From Clostridia bacterium (GTDB lineage: Bacteria > Bacillota_A > Clostridia > Christensenellales > Aristaeellaceae): a stretch of DNA of 5,373 nt. Position numbers and translations under genes: made by a program. Where the stretch lies: contig JAFQGN010000019.1 of assembly GCA_017398245.1 (NCBI GenBank), positions 1 to 5,373 on the forward strand. Direction: 5' to 3'. The notes under the pieces are model-generated. The model ran no database searches. It saw only the letters and a list, made by a program, of their open reading frames with translations, and was not told the DNA's origin. Shown here in pieces: positions 1 to 5,373 of this stretch; the stretch's first letter is position 1, and each line of letters starts with the position of its first letter.

Positions 1-38
1 AGAAAAGGGTGCTTTTCTTTTCCTAAAGAAAAGCACCC
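1..38 (-). terminator. Intrinsic terminator of the ftsY operon
   Basis: Bases 7-20 and 25-38 form a perfect 14-bp inverted repeat with a 4-base loop. On the minus strand the hairpin is followed directly by TTTTCT (positions 6-1), the U-tract of a Rho-independent terminator. It starts 22 bases after the ftsY stop codon, so it should end the glycosidase-unknown-ftsY transcript. The other side of the stem (39 onward) has no T-run on the plus strand, so it points one way. The lower half of the stem is GC-rich and the upper half is A/T-rich (TTTTCTTT against AAAGAAAA). Confidence 0.9.
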
Positions 39-59
39 CTCGCAGTTCTCTTATGTGCG

Positions 60-962
60 TTACTCGCCGAACATGGCGTCGATGAACTCGCGAGCCTCAA
101 AGGGCTGCAGATCGTCGATCTGCTCGCCCACGCCGATATAGCGCACGGGTAGGCCGAGTTCCTGGCGGATAGCGATGGCGATGCCGCCCTTGGCGGTGCC
201 ATCCAGCTTGGTGAGCACGATGCCGTCCAGCTGGGCGACGTCCCGGAACATCTGGGCCTGCGTCAGGCCGTTCTGGCCGGTGGTCGCATCGATGACCAGC
301 AGCGCCTTGACGGTCGCTTCCGGATACTCGCGCGTGACCACGCGGGAGATCTTTTTCAGCTCTTCCATCAGGTGCGCCTTGTTGTGCAGGCGGCCGGCGG
401 TATCCACTACCAGGATGTCCGCATGGCGGCCCTTGGCGGTCTGGATGCCATCGAACACGACGGCGGCCGGGTCGGCTCCTTCGGCCTGCTTGACGATCGG
501 CACATCGGCACGCTCTGCCCAAATGGTGAGCTGATCGGCAGCGGCTGCGCGGAAGGTATCGCCCGCGCAGATGATGACGCGGCGGCCGACGGTCTTAAAG
601 CGGGAGGCGAGCTTGCCGATGGAGGTGGTCTTTCCAACGCCGTTCACGCCGATAACCAGAAGCACCATGGGGCTTTCCAGGCGCATGGGCTCGGAGCCCA
701 TCAGATCGACCAGGATATCCTTGAGGATGCCCTTGGCCTTGGCCGGATCGCCGATCTTTTCGGTCTGGCACTTGGTGCGCAGGCGTTCCACGGCGGTCTC
801 GGTGGTCTTCACGCCCACATCGGCCATGATGAGGATATCGGTCAGATCCTCATAAAAATCGTCGTCGAGCTCCTTATAGGCGACGACGAGGTCGTCCATT
901 TTGGAGGAAACATTATCGCGCGTGCGCGTAAGGCCACGCTTGATGCGGTCAAAAAGTCCCAT
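60..962 (-). CDS. ftsY: Signal recognition particle receptor FtsY
   Basis: FtsY is the SRP receptor GTPase. It docks the SRP (Ffh plus 4.5S/scRNA) ribosome complex at the membrane and hands nascent membrane proteins to the SecYEG translocon through reciprocal GTP hydrolysis with Ffh. The 300-residue product has an N domain (about 1-90) and a G domain (about 98-300). Visible GTPase motifs are the P-loop GVNGVGKTT (105-113), DTFRAAA (135-141), DTAGR (187-191) and TKLDG (251-255), followed by the FtsY-typical GVGEQIDDLQPF (277-288) and a C-terminal F-x-x-x-MFGE. The protein begins with the amphipathic segment MGLFDRIKRGL, as expected for a membrane-binding FtsY N-terminus. It lacks the long acidic A domain of E. 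coli FtsY, which is normal for short FtsY proteins of Gram-positive bacteria. The ATG is preceded by AAGGAAGG at 5-base spacing. It is the last gene of a three-gene operon, without the common smc or ffh neighbours inside this window. Confidence 0.98.
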   Translation of the reverse strand: MGLFDRIKRGLTRTRDNVSSKMDDLVVAYKELDDDFYEDLTDILIMADVGVKTTETAVERLRTKCQTEKIGDPAKAKGILKDILVDLMGSEPMRLESPMVLLVIGVNGVGKTTSIGKLASRFKTVGRRVIICAGDTFRAAAADQLTIWAERADVPIVKQAEGADPAAVVFDGIQTAKGRHADILVVDTAGRLHNKAHLMEELKKISRVVTREYPEATVKALLVIDATTGQNGLTQAQMFRDVAQLDGIVLTKLDGTAKGGIAIAIRQELGLPVRYIGVGEQIDDLQPFEAREFIDAMFGE

Positions 963-967
963 ATGTG

Positions 968-977
968 CCTTCCTTTA
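968..977 (-). promoter_or_regulatory. Shine-Dalgarno of ftsY overlapping upstream stop codon
   Basis: On the minus strand the stop TAA (977-975) of the upstream gene runs straight into AAGGAAGG (975-968), 5 bases before the ftsY ATG. Ribosomes ending the upstream gene therefore release on the ftsY ribosome binding site, which suggests translational coupling (inference). Confidence 0.75.
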
Positions 978-2174
978 CTCCTGCGCAGCAGCTTCCGCCT
1001 GGGCTTCAAGCTGGTTGTGCAGGTCATAATCGTATTCGTTGAGCAGGTCAAAATCGAAGATGAGCCACTCTTCTCTGGAAGAGGAATAGCCCCAATACAG
1101 GCGGTACACGCAGGGATAGGCCTGTTCTTTGCCGCTGCTGGTGGACATATGGAACGCCATCTGCACATCGACAGAGAAGCAGTTATCGGCAAAGAGATAG
1201 TAATTGTGCGTGGCCTCGTGCGAGAAATAGTAGCGCGAATGCGGGGTGAACCAATCGTTGTCGTAAGCGTTGATCTTGTCCGCCGCCTCGGAATCCTTGA
1301 GCACATACTGCATCACATTTCCACGGGTGTTGTCCTCAGAAACGAAGGTGGCATAAGCCTTGGCGGCCTTGAGGACGCGCTCTTCCATCTTGGGCTTAAT
1401 GCGCTCGTCCTGGTATTCCAGATCCATATGCCAGCCGTTTTCGCTGCCTTCATCCGGGATGAGGGTTCCTTCGGCCCCTTCGGCGTTCACGACTTTGATT
1501 TCCGGCACGCCGAAATGGGAAGTGAAGGTATAGACATGGAAGGTGGGGGTGTAGATATTGCCGGGCAGCTTGCCTGCGGCGAAGGTTTCGATATCACGCT
1601 GGGTGATATATTCTTCGGACAGGGGCATGCCGTTGACCAGCACCTGATAGTTGGACAGCGCCTTGACGGTGTAGGTGGTCTCCGGCGCGGGGATGTCCAT
1701 GGTCATGCCCGCGAATTCCCATTTTTCGATGGACAGGGTGAAGAATTCGTAGGGGGAGAACTGCTCGTCATAGGGCTCGGCCGACTTTTTGAGCGTGAAT
1801 TCGGAGAATTTCGCGCCGTCTGCCTTAGCCTCGTACACCTTGGTGTTTTCGTCGGTGCCGTAATCGAGCGTGCAGGTGATGGTCTTGCCCTCGAGCAGGC
1901 CCTTGACGTAATTCACATAATCCTGATCGGTCTCGTACTCGTTGAGCTCGATGCTGCCGCCGCACAGGTCGATCATCTCTTCCACGCGGCCTTCGGTGTA
2001 AATGGCCTGATAAGGCTCGGCCACATATTTGGGCAGCGCCTGTTCATAGGCTTCGCACCAGCCCCAGCCAAAGTAGCAGATATAGCCGATGCCCGCCAGA
2101 GCCGCGAGAACAAGGGTCCAATAGATCGTATAAAATACGGGGAAGCCGCGCTTCTTGCTCTTTTTCTTTGCCAT
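975..2174 (-). CDS. Single-pass membrane protein of unknown function
   Basis: I do not recognise this 399-residue protein. It begins with a lysine-rich cytoplasmic stub (MAKKKSKKRG), then one hydrophobic segment at about 11-36. There is no lipobox or clear cleavage site, so it is probably an N-terminal anchor with residues 40-399 outside the membrane. The exterior part is acidic and aromatic-rich. Residues about 165-235 (YTVKALSNYQVLVNGMPL, then TFHVYTFTSHFG) look like a small beta-rich domain of the kind seen in TcaA- or PEGA-like surface proteins. Residues about 262-380 (helical start, then alternating strands ending REEWLIFDFDLL) resemble an NTF2-like cystatin fold. Both comparisons are impressions of fold, not family matches. 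The tail (388-399) is Ala/Glu-rich. The ATG follows AGGAGGG at 9-base spacing. It sits between a NAGPA-domain glycosidase gene and ftsY, so a cell-envelope role is plausible but not shown. Confidence 0.9.
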   Translation of the reverse strand: MAKKKSKKRGFPVFYTIYWTLVLAALAGIGYICYFGWGWCEAYEQALPKYVAEPYQAIYTEGRVEEMIDLCGGSIELNEYETDQDYVNYVKGLLEGKTITCTLDYGTDENTKVYEAKADGAKFSEFTLKKSAEPYDEQFSPYEFFTLSIEKWEFAGMTMDIPAPETTYTVKALSNYQVLVNGMPLSEEYITQRDIETFAAGKLPGNIYTPTFHVYTFTSHFGVPEIKVVNAEGAEGTLIPDEGSENGWHMDLEYQDERIKPKMEERVLKAAKAYATFVSEDNTRGNVMQYVLKDSEAADKINAYDNDWFTPHSRYYFSHEATHNYYLFADNCFSVDVQMAFHMSTSSGKEQAYPCVYRLYWGYSSSREEWLIFDFDLLNEYDYDLHNQLEAQAEAAAQE

Positions 2175-2183
2175 TGCCGCTTT

Positions 2184-2192
2184 CCCTCCTTA
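2184..2192 (-). promoter_or_regulatory. Shine-Dalgarno of the unknown gene overlapping upstream stop
   Basis: The stop codon TAA (2192-2190) of the glycosidase gene shares its last base with AGGAGGG (2190-2184), a near-ideal Shine-Dalgarno, 9 bases before the ATG of the next gene. This is the same stop-into-SD arrangement as at the next junction and supports a single transcript with coupled translation. Confidence 0.8.
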
Positions 2193-3296
2193 TTTCACGA
2201 TCCACGCCGTGGGCAGCTTGCGCGTGCCGTAGAGCGAGGCCTTGTCGTTGACCAGTTCGCCTTCATAGTACATAAAGGACGAGGTGCCGCCGTCCAGATT
2301 CGCGGCGTTGACCGCGCCGAAATCAAGCATGACTTCGATCAGATCGGCATAGGATGCGCCCAGCGAATTGACCTTGCGGCCGTTGATGACCAGAAGGAGC
2401 ATGGCGCCGTCACCGCGCTGGCCGATGGCCGTGCGCGGGTTCAGGCCAGAGCCCGCGCCCGAAATATCCACCGCTTCGCCATTTTTGACAAGGGCGGGGC
2501 CGAAGGTGACGCAATCGCGCACGCCGTTTTCAAAGGCGGTGGTGGCGCTCATCACGCCAAAGGTGAGCTTGTTGTCCTTGGTCATGCCGATGACGAGGTT
2601 ATTGTCGCCGCCGCCGCGCCTCCAGACCACTTCGCCCTGCGAAATGACCGGGCCGATGGGGGTGCCGCCGTCGCCAAGGCCGTTGTCATCCAAAAAGCCG
2701 CCCGCGTTCACCGCGCCGACCGCGCCGTATTTTTCGGCGATCTCGGCAAGGCGCATGCCGGCCTGGTTGCCCAGGTTATTGCTCACGCCCACGCTCACGC
2801 GGGAAGGATCCTTCACGATCATCATATAGCCGTTATAGGTGGGGCCGGTGACGGGAACGATCTCGATATCCTGCTCCTGCTGTACCTCGCCCGCGGTTTC
2901 GGGCTTCTCTTCCACCGGAGCGATGACGACCAGAGAGGTGTCCACCTCGTCGTCGGACATCTGCACGCTGTTGCGCGCCTTGATGGCTTCCATCTCTTCA
3001 TCCGAGAAATAGATATAGCCCACGAACTTGGCCGCGCTGGTTTCCAGAGTGGACATGACCAGCCAATCGGACAGGGTGCCGCTGGGGCCATAGGCCAGAA
3101 CCGTCGCCACGCCGAACACGGCCGCAACGGCCAGAACGACCACCGTAATCAGAACGAGGAAGCTCCTGCCGATGACGCGGCGGATGGCACGTGCCCTTCT
3201 GCGCCGACGGGCGCGTTCCCTGCGCGCCTGCTTTGCGCGCGCTTCGCGAATCTCTTCTTTGGTGCGCCTGGGCGCCCCTTCTCTTGCGTTTGCCAT
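2190..3296 (-). CDS. Membrane-anchored phosphodiester glycosidase (NAGPA domain) protein
   Basis: This 368-residue protein has a cytoplasmic tail of about 44 residues that is extremely basic (six arginines in a row at 30-35 within an Arg/Ala/Glu-rich stretch), one transmembrane segment at about 45-69, and a linker up to about 155 that is acidic near its end (PVEEKPETAGEVQQEQDIEI). The exterior domain (about 157-368) carries the hallmarks of the NAGPA/phosphodiester glycosidase family (PF09992): VNAGGF (196-201), TFGPALVKNGE (264-274), NPRTAIGQ (286-293) and NLDGGTSSFMYY (333-344). The family is named for the human enzyme that uncovers mannose-6-phosphate by removing GlcNAc from a phosphodiester. 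Bacterial members are linked to sugar-phosphodiester or exopolysaccharide turnover in the envelope, and the substrate here cannot be read from sequence. It is the first gene of the operon, 52 bases after the predicted transcription start. The ATG has GAGGGAG upstream at a slightly long spacing of 11 bases. Confidence 0.93.
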   Translation of the reverse strand: MANAREGAPRRTKEEIREARAKQARRERARRRRRARAIRRVIGRSFLVLITVVVLAVAAVFGVATVLAYGPSGTLSDWLVMSTLETSAAKFVGYIYFSDEEMEAIKARNSVQMSDDEVDTSLVVIAPVEEKPETAGEVQQEQDIEIVPVTGPTYNGYMMIVKDPSRVSVGVSNNLGNQAGMRLAEIAEKYGAVGAVNAGGFLDDNGLGDGGTPIGPVISQGEVVWRRGGGDNNLVIGMTKDNKLTFGVMSATTAFENGVRDCVTFGPALVKNGEAVDISGAGSGLNPRTAIGQRGDGAMLLLVINGRKVNSLGASYADLIEVMLDFGAVNAANLDGGTSSFMYYEGELVNDKASLYGTRKLPTAWIVK

Positions 3297-3347
3297 TGTC
3301 TGTCGGTCTCCCTCATAGAAAAATACTAAAAAAATCTACATGGATAA

Positions 3348-3383
3348 TCAATTTATTGTAACATATTCCGCGCTTTCTGTCTA
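3348..3383 (-). promoter_or_regulatory. Sigma-A type promoter of the glycosidase-unknown-ftsY operon
   Basis: On the minus strand there is a -35 box TAGACA (3383-3378; consensus TTGACA), a spacer of exactly 17 bases, and a -10 box TACAAT (3360-3355; consensus TATAAT) preceded by TG at the extended -10 position (TGTTACAAT). Each box differs from consensus by one base. Transcription should start near 3348, giving a 5' leader of about 52 bases. It lies between the MFS terminator and the first operon gene, where a promoter is expected. No operator-like palindrome is evident over it. Confidence 0.8.
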
Positions 3384-3473
3384 TGCGCGCGCTCTGCCAT
3401 CCCCCATATCTTTTCTAAAATATAAAAGAGCGCCGGCATTCTTCCCTTGGGTGCATCGCAGTTTTCACATCAT

Positions 3474-3504
3474 AAAAGGCCGCCGCAAACCACGGCAGCC
3501 TTTT
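3474..3504 (-). terminator. Intrinsic terminator after the MFS transporter gene
   Basis: The two arms are 3478-3485 and 3493-3500 (GGC-GCCG against CGGC-GCC, one C/A mismatch) around a 7-base loop, extended by flanking AAAA (3474-3477) and TTTT (3501-3504). Read on the minus strand, the hairpin starts 10 bases after the MFS stop codon and ends in TTTT then ATG. The T-tract is short, and the structure is nearly symmetrical, with TTTTT on the plus side, so it could work in both directions. It separates the MFS unit from the operon promoter downstream. Confidence 0.8.
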
Positions 3505-3509
3505 TGCGT

Positions 3510-4655
3510 TTATGCGTTTTTCTCCTTGAGATACCCCGGCGCGAACAGCACCAGCGCCAGCCCCGAAACCGCGGCCGATACCCAGAAGCCGTTCTGCACG
3601 CCCAGACTTCCTGCGATGAGCCCGCCCATTACAATACCCACCACGCGCGCAACGCCAAAGCCCGCCACGTTGAGCAGCATCTGCCCGCGCGCCTTGAGCT
3701 CGTCCGGCACATGCAGCGAAACATACTTCGCCATGGAGACCGTCATCACGATAAAGCCCCAACCGTGCAGCACCTGCGCGCCGAAGGCCACCCACACGTT
3801 CTGCGCCGTGGCAAGGATGATCCACCGCAGGGTGAGCACGCTGCCCGCGATGACCAGCAGCTTTCCGACGCCCGGCTTTTTCACCAGCTTGTCCGAAAGC
3901 AGCAGGAAAGCCGTCTCGCTCACGGCGGAGACGAAATAGGCGAGCCCCAGCAGGCTGGTGGTACCGCCTTCAAAGCTGGTAAAATAAATGGAATAGTAGG
4001 TATAGAAATAGCCCATGGTCATCTGCAGAAGGGTCATGAACAGGAACAGGCGCATGAGCTTTTTCTCTTTGAACAGAACGCTCATGGGCACCTTTTCCTT
4101 GCCGTGCTGATGCCCGGGCGTGGCCGGCAGCGCATAGGAACTGGCAAACACTACGCAAAGCAGCGCCGCCGTGATATAGATCGTCGCGCCGATGCGGCTT
4201 TCGAGGAACCTTCCGGCAAAAAAGCTGACCACGGCGAAGCTCCAGCAGCCCGCAAGGCGGATGGGCCCGAAATTGATGCCCTTTTGCTGCAGATTTTCCA
4301 GAACGATGCTGTCGCCCATCGGCTGGATGGAGGTATAGAAGCAGCTGAACAGGCACATCACGCCCAGGATCCACCACGCGTTCGTGCTCACGCGCAGAAG
4401 CAGCATAGCCGCGCACGCGCCCACTGCAAGGATACGCAGCACCGTGTTACGGGTCTTCATTTTATCGCCCGCAAGACCCCAGGCCGTCTGCGTGAACATA
4501 GAAACGAATGGAACGGCCGCCATCACGACCGAGATCCACTGCGTGCTCAGGCCGGCGACGTCTCTGAAATACAGCGAGAGAAAGCCCTGATACACCGCGT
4601 TGGTGATGTAATAGGCCATCATGAAGGACGCATAGCGAAAGAACCTTTCGCGCAT
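3510..4655 (-). CDS. Major facilitator superfamily transporter
   Basis: This predicted 12-helix secondary transporter has 381 residues from the chosen ATG. Helices lie at about 9-30, 40-59, 70-88, 91-112, 134-151 and 156-175, then a polar central loop (176-200, with HQHGKEK), then 201-224, 234-254, 264-282, 285-307, 328-348 and 354-373. The loop between helices 2 and 3 carries the MFS motif A-like GLAGDKMKTRNTVL (60-73). NFGPIRLAGCWSFA (128-141) matches the pattern G-x-x-R-L-x-G-S-x-x-F of the MFS_1_like/oligosaccharide:H+ symporter (LacY/HcaT-like) branch. A sugar, nucleoside or aromatic acid substrate would fit the branch, but none can be assigned. A GTG nine bases upstream (4664) is in frame, but the AAAGGG Shine-Dalgarno overlaps it and is spaced 8 bases from the ATG at 4655, so the ATG is preferred. 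The gene stands alone, with its own terminator and a repeat-filled upstream gap. Confidence 0.93.
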   Translation of the reverse strand: MRERFFRYASFMMAYYITNAVYQGFLSLYFRDVAGLSTQWISVVMAAVPFVSMFTQTAWGLAGDKMKTRNTVLRILAVGACAAMLLLRVSTNAWWILGVMCLFSCFYTSIQPMGDSIVLENLQQKGINFGPIRLAGCWSFAVVSFFAGRFLESRIGATIYITAALLCVVFASSYALPATPGHQHGKEKVPMSVLFKEKKLMRLFLFMTLLQMTMGYFYTYYSIYFTSFEGGTTSLLGLAYFVSAVSETAFLLLSDKLVKKPGVGKLLVIAGSVLTLRWIILATAQNVWVAFGAQVLHGWGFIVMTVSMAKYVSLHVPDELKARGQMLLNVAGFGVARVVGIVMGGLIAGSLGVQNGFWVSAAVSGLALVLFAPGYLKEKNA

Positions 4656-4669
4656 CGGGAACACCCTTT
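4656..4669 (-). promoter_or_regulatory. Shine-Dalgarno deciding the MFS start codon
   Basis: On the minus strand AAAGGG (4669-4664) stands 8 bases before ATG (4655-4653). The alternative in-frame GTG (4664-4662) uses the last G of this motif and so has no spacing at all. The site therefore selects the ATG and shortens the longest open frame by three residues. Confidence 0.7.
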
Positions 4670-4715
4670 CTTTTCTGCAGAGGCGGCTGTTTGGGCCGCG
4701 CCCGTTTTTCTGTTT

Positions 4716-4909
4716 GCGTATTGGTTTTATTCTGGCCGGTTTTCGCCGGAAAATACCGTTCCCCTTCGCAGGAGGAGCGGCCCGGCTGCCTTGCCGTAAG
4801 AAGCCGTTTCTCTTCGCAAGACGAATGGCCCGGCTGCCGTACCATGGATGAATCGTTTTTCTTTATAAGACGCAGCCGAGACCGGGCCGTTTATCGCAAA
4901 GTGAGATAC
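4716..4909. repeat. Degenerate 48-bp tandem repeat array in the intergenic gap
   Basis: The space between the rluF-type gene and the MFS gene (4656-4919) has no convincing gene but is filled by imperfect direct repeats. The two clearest units, 4764-4811 and 4812-4860, share CTTCGCA at their starts, GGCCCGGCTGCC in the middle and CGTTT near the end. A weaker unit precedes them (4716-4763; GGCCGG, GCCG-AA-A--CCGTT), and a decayed one follows (4861 to about 4909, starting CTTTATAAGACG). The period is 48-49 bases, i.e. 16 codons, so short open frames through it show a repeating peptide in several frames (for example GPLLLRR/GPFVLRR on the minus strand). That is expected of a repeat and is not evidence of coding. 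I could not find a convincing promoter for the MFS gene in this gap. Confidence 0.7.
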
Positions 4910-4919
4910 TCGTTCTTTT

Positions 4920-5373
4920 TCAGCGCATGCCAAGGCTCTGCTTGAGCTCGGCCAGCTCGCCCTCGTTCAGATTGCGCCAGCGGCCGCGCTTGAGGTGGCC
5001 CAGGCGGATATTCATGATGCGGATGCGCTCCAGAGTGAGCACCCTGTAGCCCAGCGCCTCGCACATGCGGCGGATCTGGCGGTTCAGGCCCTGGGTGAGG
5101 ATGATGTTAAACTGCTTCGGGCCGCTCTGGCGGATCTTGCAGGGCAGAGTCTTGGTGTCCAGAATTTCCACGCCCGAGGCCATATGGCGCAAAAATTCCT
5201 GCGTGAGCGGCCTGTTGACGGTAACGACGTACTCCTTTTCGTGCTTATATTCGGCGCGTAGGAGGCGGTTGACGATATCGCCGTCGGTAGTGAGCAGGAG
5301 CAGGCCTTCGCTGTCTTTATCGAGCCTGCCGATGGGGAACACGCGGCGCGGATGGTCCACAAAATCGACCACG
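4920..5373 (-). CDS. rluF: 23S rRNA pseudouridine synthase, RluF type (partial, N-terminus off the window)
   Basis: This is the C-terminal 151 codons or so of an RsuA/RluB/RluF-family pseudouridine synthase, which isomerises uridine in large-subunit rRNA (U2604 in E. coli RluF). The visible part starts inside the catalytic domain. FPIGRLDKDSEGLLLLT carries the catalytic aspartate in the GRLD motif (about residue 18 of the visible part). HEKEYVVTVNRPLT, LTQGLNRQIRRMCEALGYRVLTLERIRIMNI and GRWRNLNEGEL follow in the order seen in E. coli RluF. The wording RVFPIGRLDKDS and QIRRMCE-x-x-GY-V-x-x-LER-RIMN matches RluF better than RluB or RsuA. The S4 RNA-binding domain expected at the N-terminus would lie upstream of 5373. 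The GTG at 5372-5370 is an internal valine, not the start. No E. coli-style basic tail follows; the protein ends LKQSLGMR. No U-tract terminator was found just after the stop. Confidence 0.93.
   Translation of the reverse strand, partial: VVDFVDHPRRVFPIGRLDKDSEGLLLLTTDGDIVNRLLRAEYKHEKEYVVTVNRPLTQEFLRHMASGVEILDTKTLPCKIRQSGPKQFNIILTQGLNRQIRRMCEALGYRVLTLERIRIMNIRLGHLKRGRWRNLNEGELAELKQSLGMR

Noticed and set aside
372..3329. A 985-residue plus-strand open frame across the whole operon
   Set aside because: It is exactly codon-aligned antisense to three genes with clear start, Shine-Dalgarno and family evidence. Its product is a low-complexity His/Gly/Ala/Val-rich string with no motif, its start is a GTG without a ribosome binding site, and the openness is explained by codon bias.
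3297..3347. Riboswitch or attenuator in the leader of the glycosidase gene
   Set aside because: The predicted leader is only about 50 bases, without a stem-loop and T-run or any recognisable aptamer core.
4693..4709. Terminator-like hairpin on the plus strand (GGGC-CGC-GCCC then TTTTT)
   Set aside because: No plus-strand gene ends here, the stem is only 4 bp with a 3-base loop, and on the minus strand it has no following T-run. It may be chance in a GC-rich leader.
4656..4760. Possible promoter for the MFS gene (TTTTCC, 16 bases, AATAAA on the minus strand)
   Set aside because: Both boxes match the consensus poorly. I cannot separate it from background, so no promoter is annotated for this gene.
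3447..4799. A 450-residue plus-strand open frame opposite the MFS gene
   Set aside because: It is the codon-aligned antisense shadow of the transporter, rich in His, Arg, Gln and Ala, with no recognisable domain.
4462..4845. A 127-residue minus-strand open frame with two similar RQPG-SSCE segments
   Set aside because: It runs out of frame into the well-supported MFS gene, and its repeated part is again just the translated DNA repeat.
4727..4933. A 68-residue minus-strand open frame with repeats of the GPxxLRR type
   Set aside because: It would start at a TTG inside the end of the rluF gene without a Shine-Dalgarno, and its internal repetition follows from the 48-base (16-codon) DNA repeat, which gives repeated peptides in other frames as well.

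Overview
The window is a GC-rich stretch of bacterial chromosome. All five genes I can support lie on the minus strand, so transcription runs from high to low coordinates. Purine-rich Shine-Dalgarno sites (AGGAGG type), an FtsY without a long acidic N-terminal domain, intrinsic terminators and a membrane-anchored NAGPA-type glycosidase together suggest a GC-rich member of the Firmicutes/Clostridia, possibly an uncultured gut lineage. This placement is inference from style and gene content. No rRNA or tRNA gene, IS element, CRISPR array or phage gene was seen.

Layout, in transcription order. (1) 5373-4920: the C-terminal part of a 23S rRNA pseudouridine synthase of the RluF type, whose N-terminus lies beyond the window edge. 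(2) 4919-4656: a non-coding gap with about four degenerate tandem copies of a 48-bp unit. (3) 4655-3510: a 12-helix major facilitator transporter, followed at once by a hairpin terminator. (4) 3509-3297: a gap holding that terminator and a well-formed sigma-A type promoter (TAGACA, 17 bp, TACAAT). (5) 3296-60: a tight three-gene operon made of a membrane-anchored phosphodiester glycosidase (NAGPA domain), a single-pass membrane protein of unknown function, and ftsY, the signal recognition particle receptor GTPase. It closes with a 14-bp perfect hairpin terminator at 7-38.

In the operon, the stop codon of each upstream gene is built into the Shine-Dalgarno site of the next (gaps of 15 and 12 bases). 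This predicts coupled translation of two extracytoplasmic, membrane-anchored proteins with the receptor that targets membrane proteins to the translocon. The MFS and rluF genes look like independent units.

Nothing here is clearly a new defence, mobile or RNA-based system. The points most worth following are the 48-bp repeat array, the unrecognised 399-residue protein, and its conserved-looking linkage to the NAGPA protein and FtsY.
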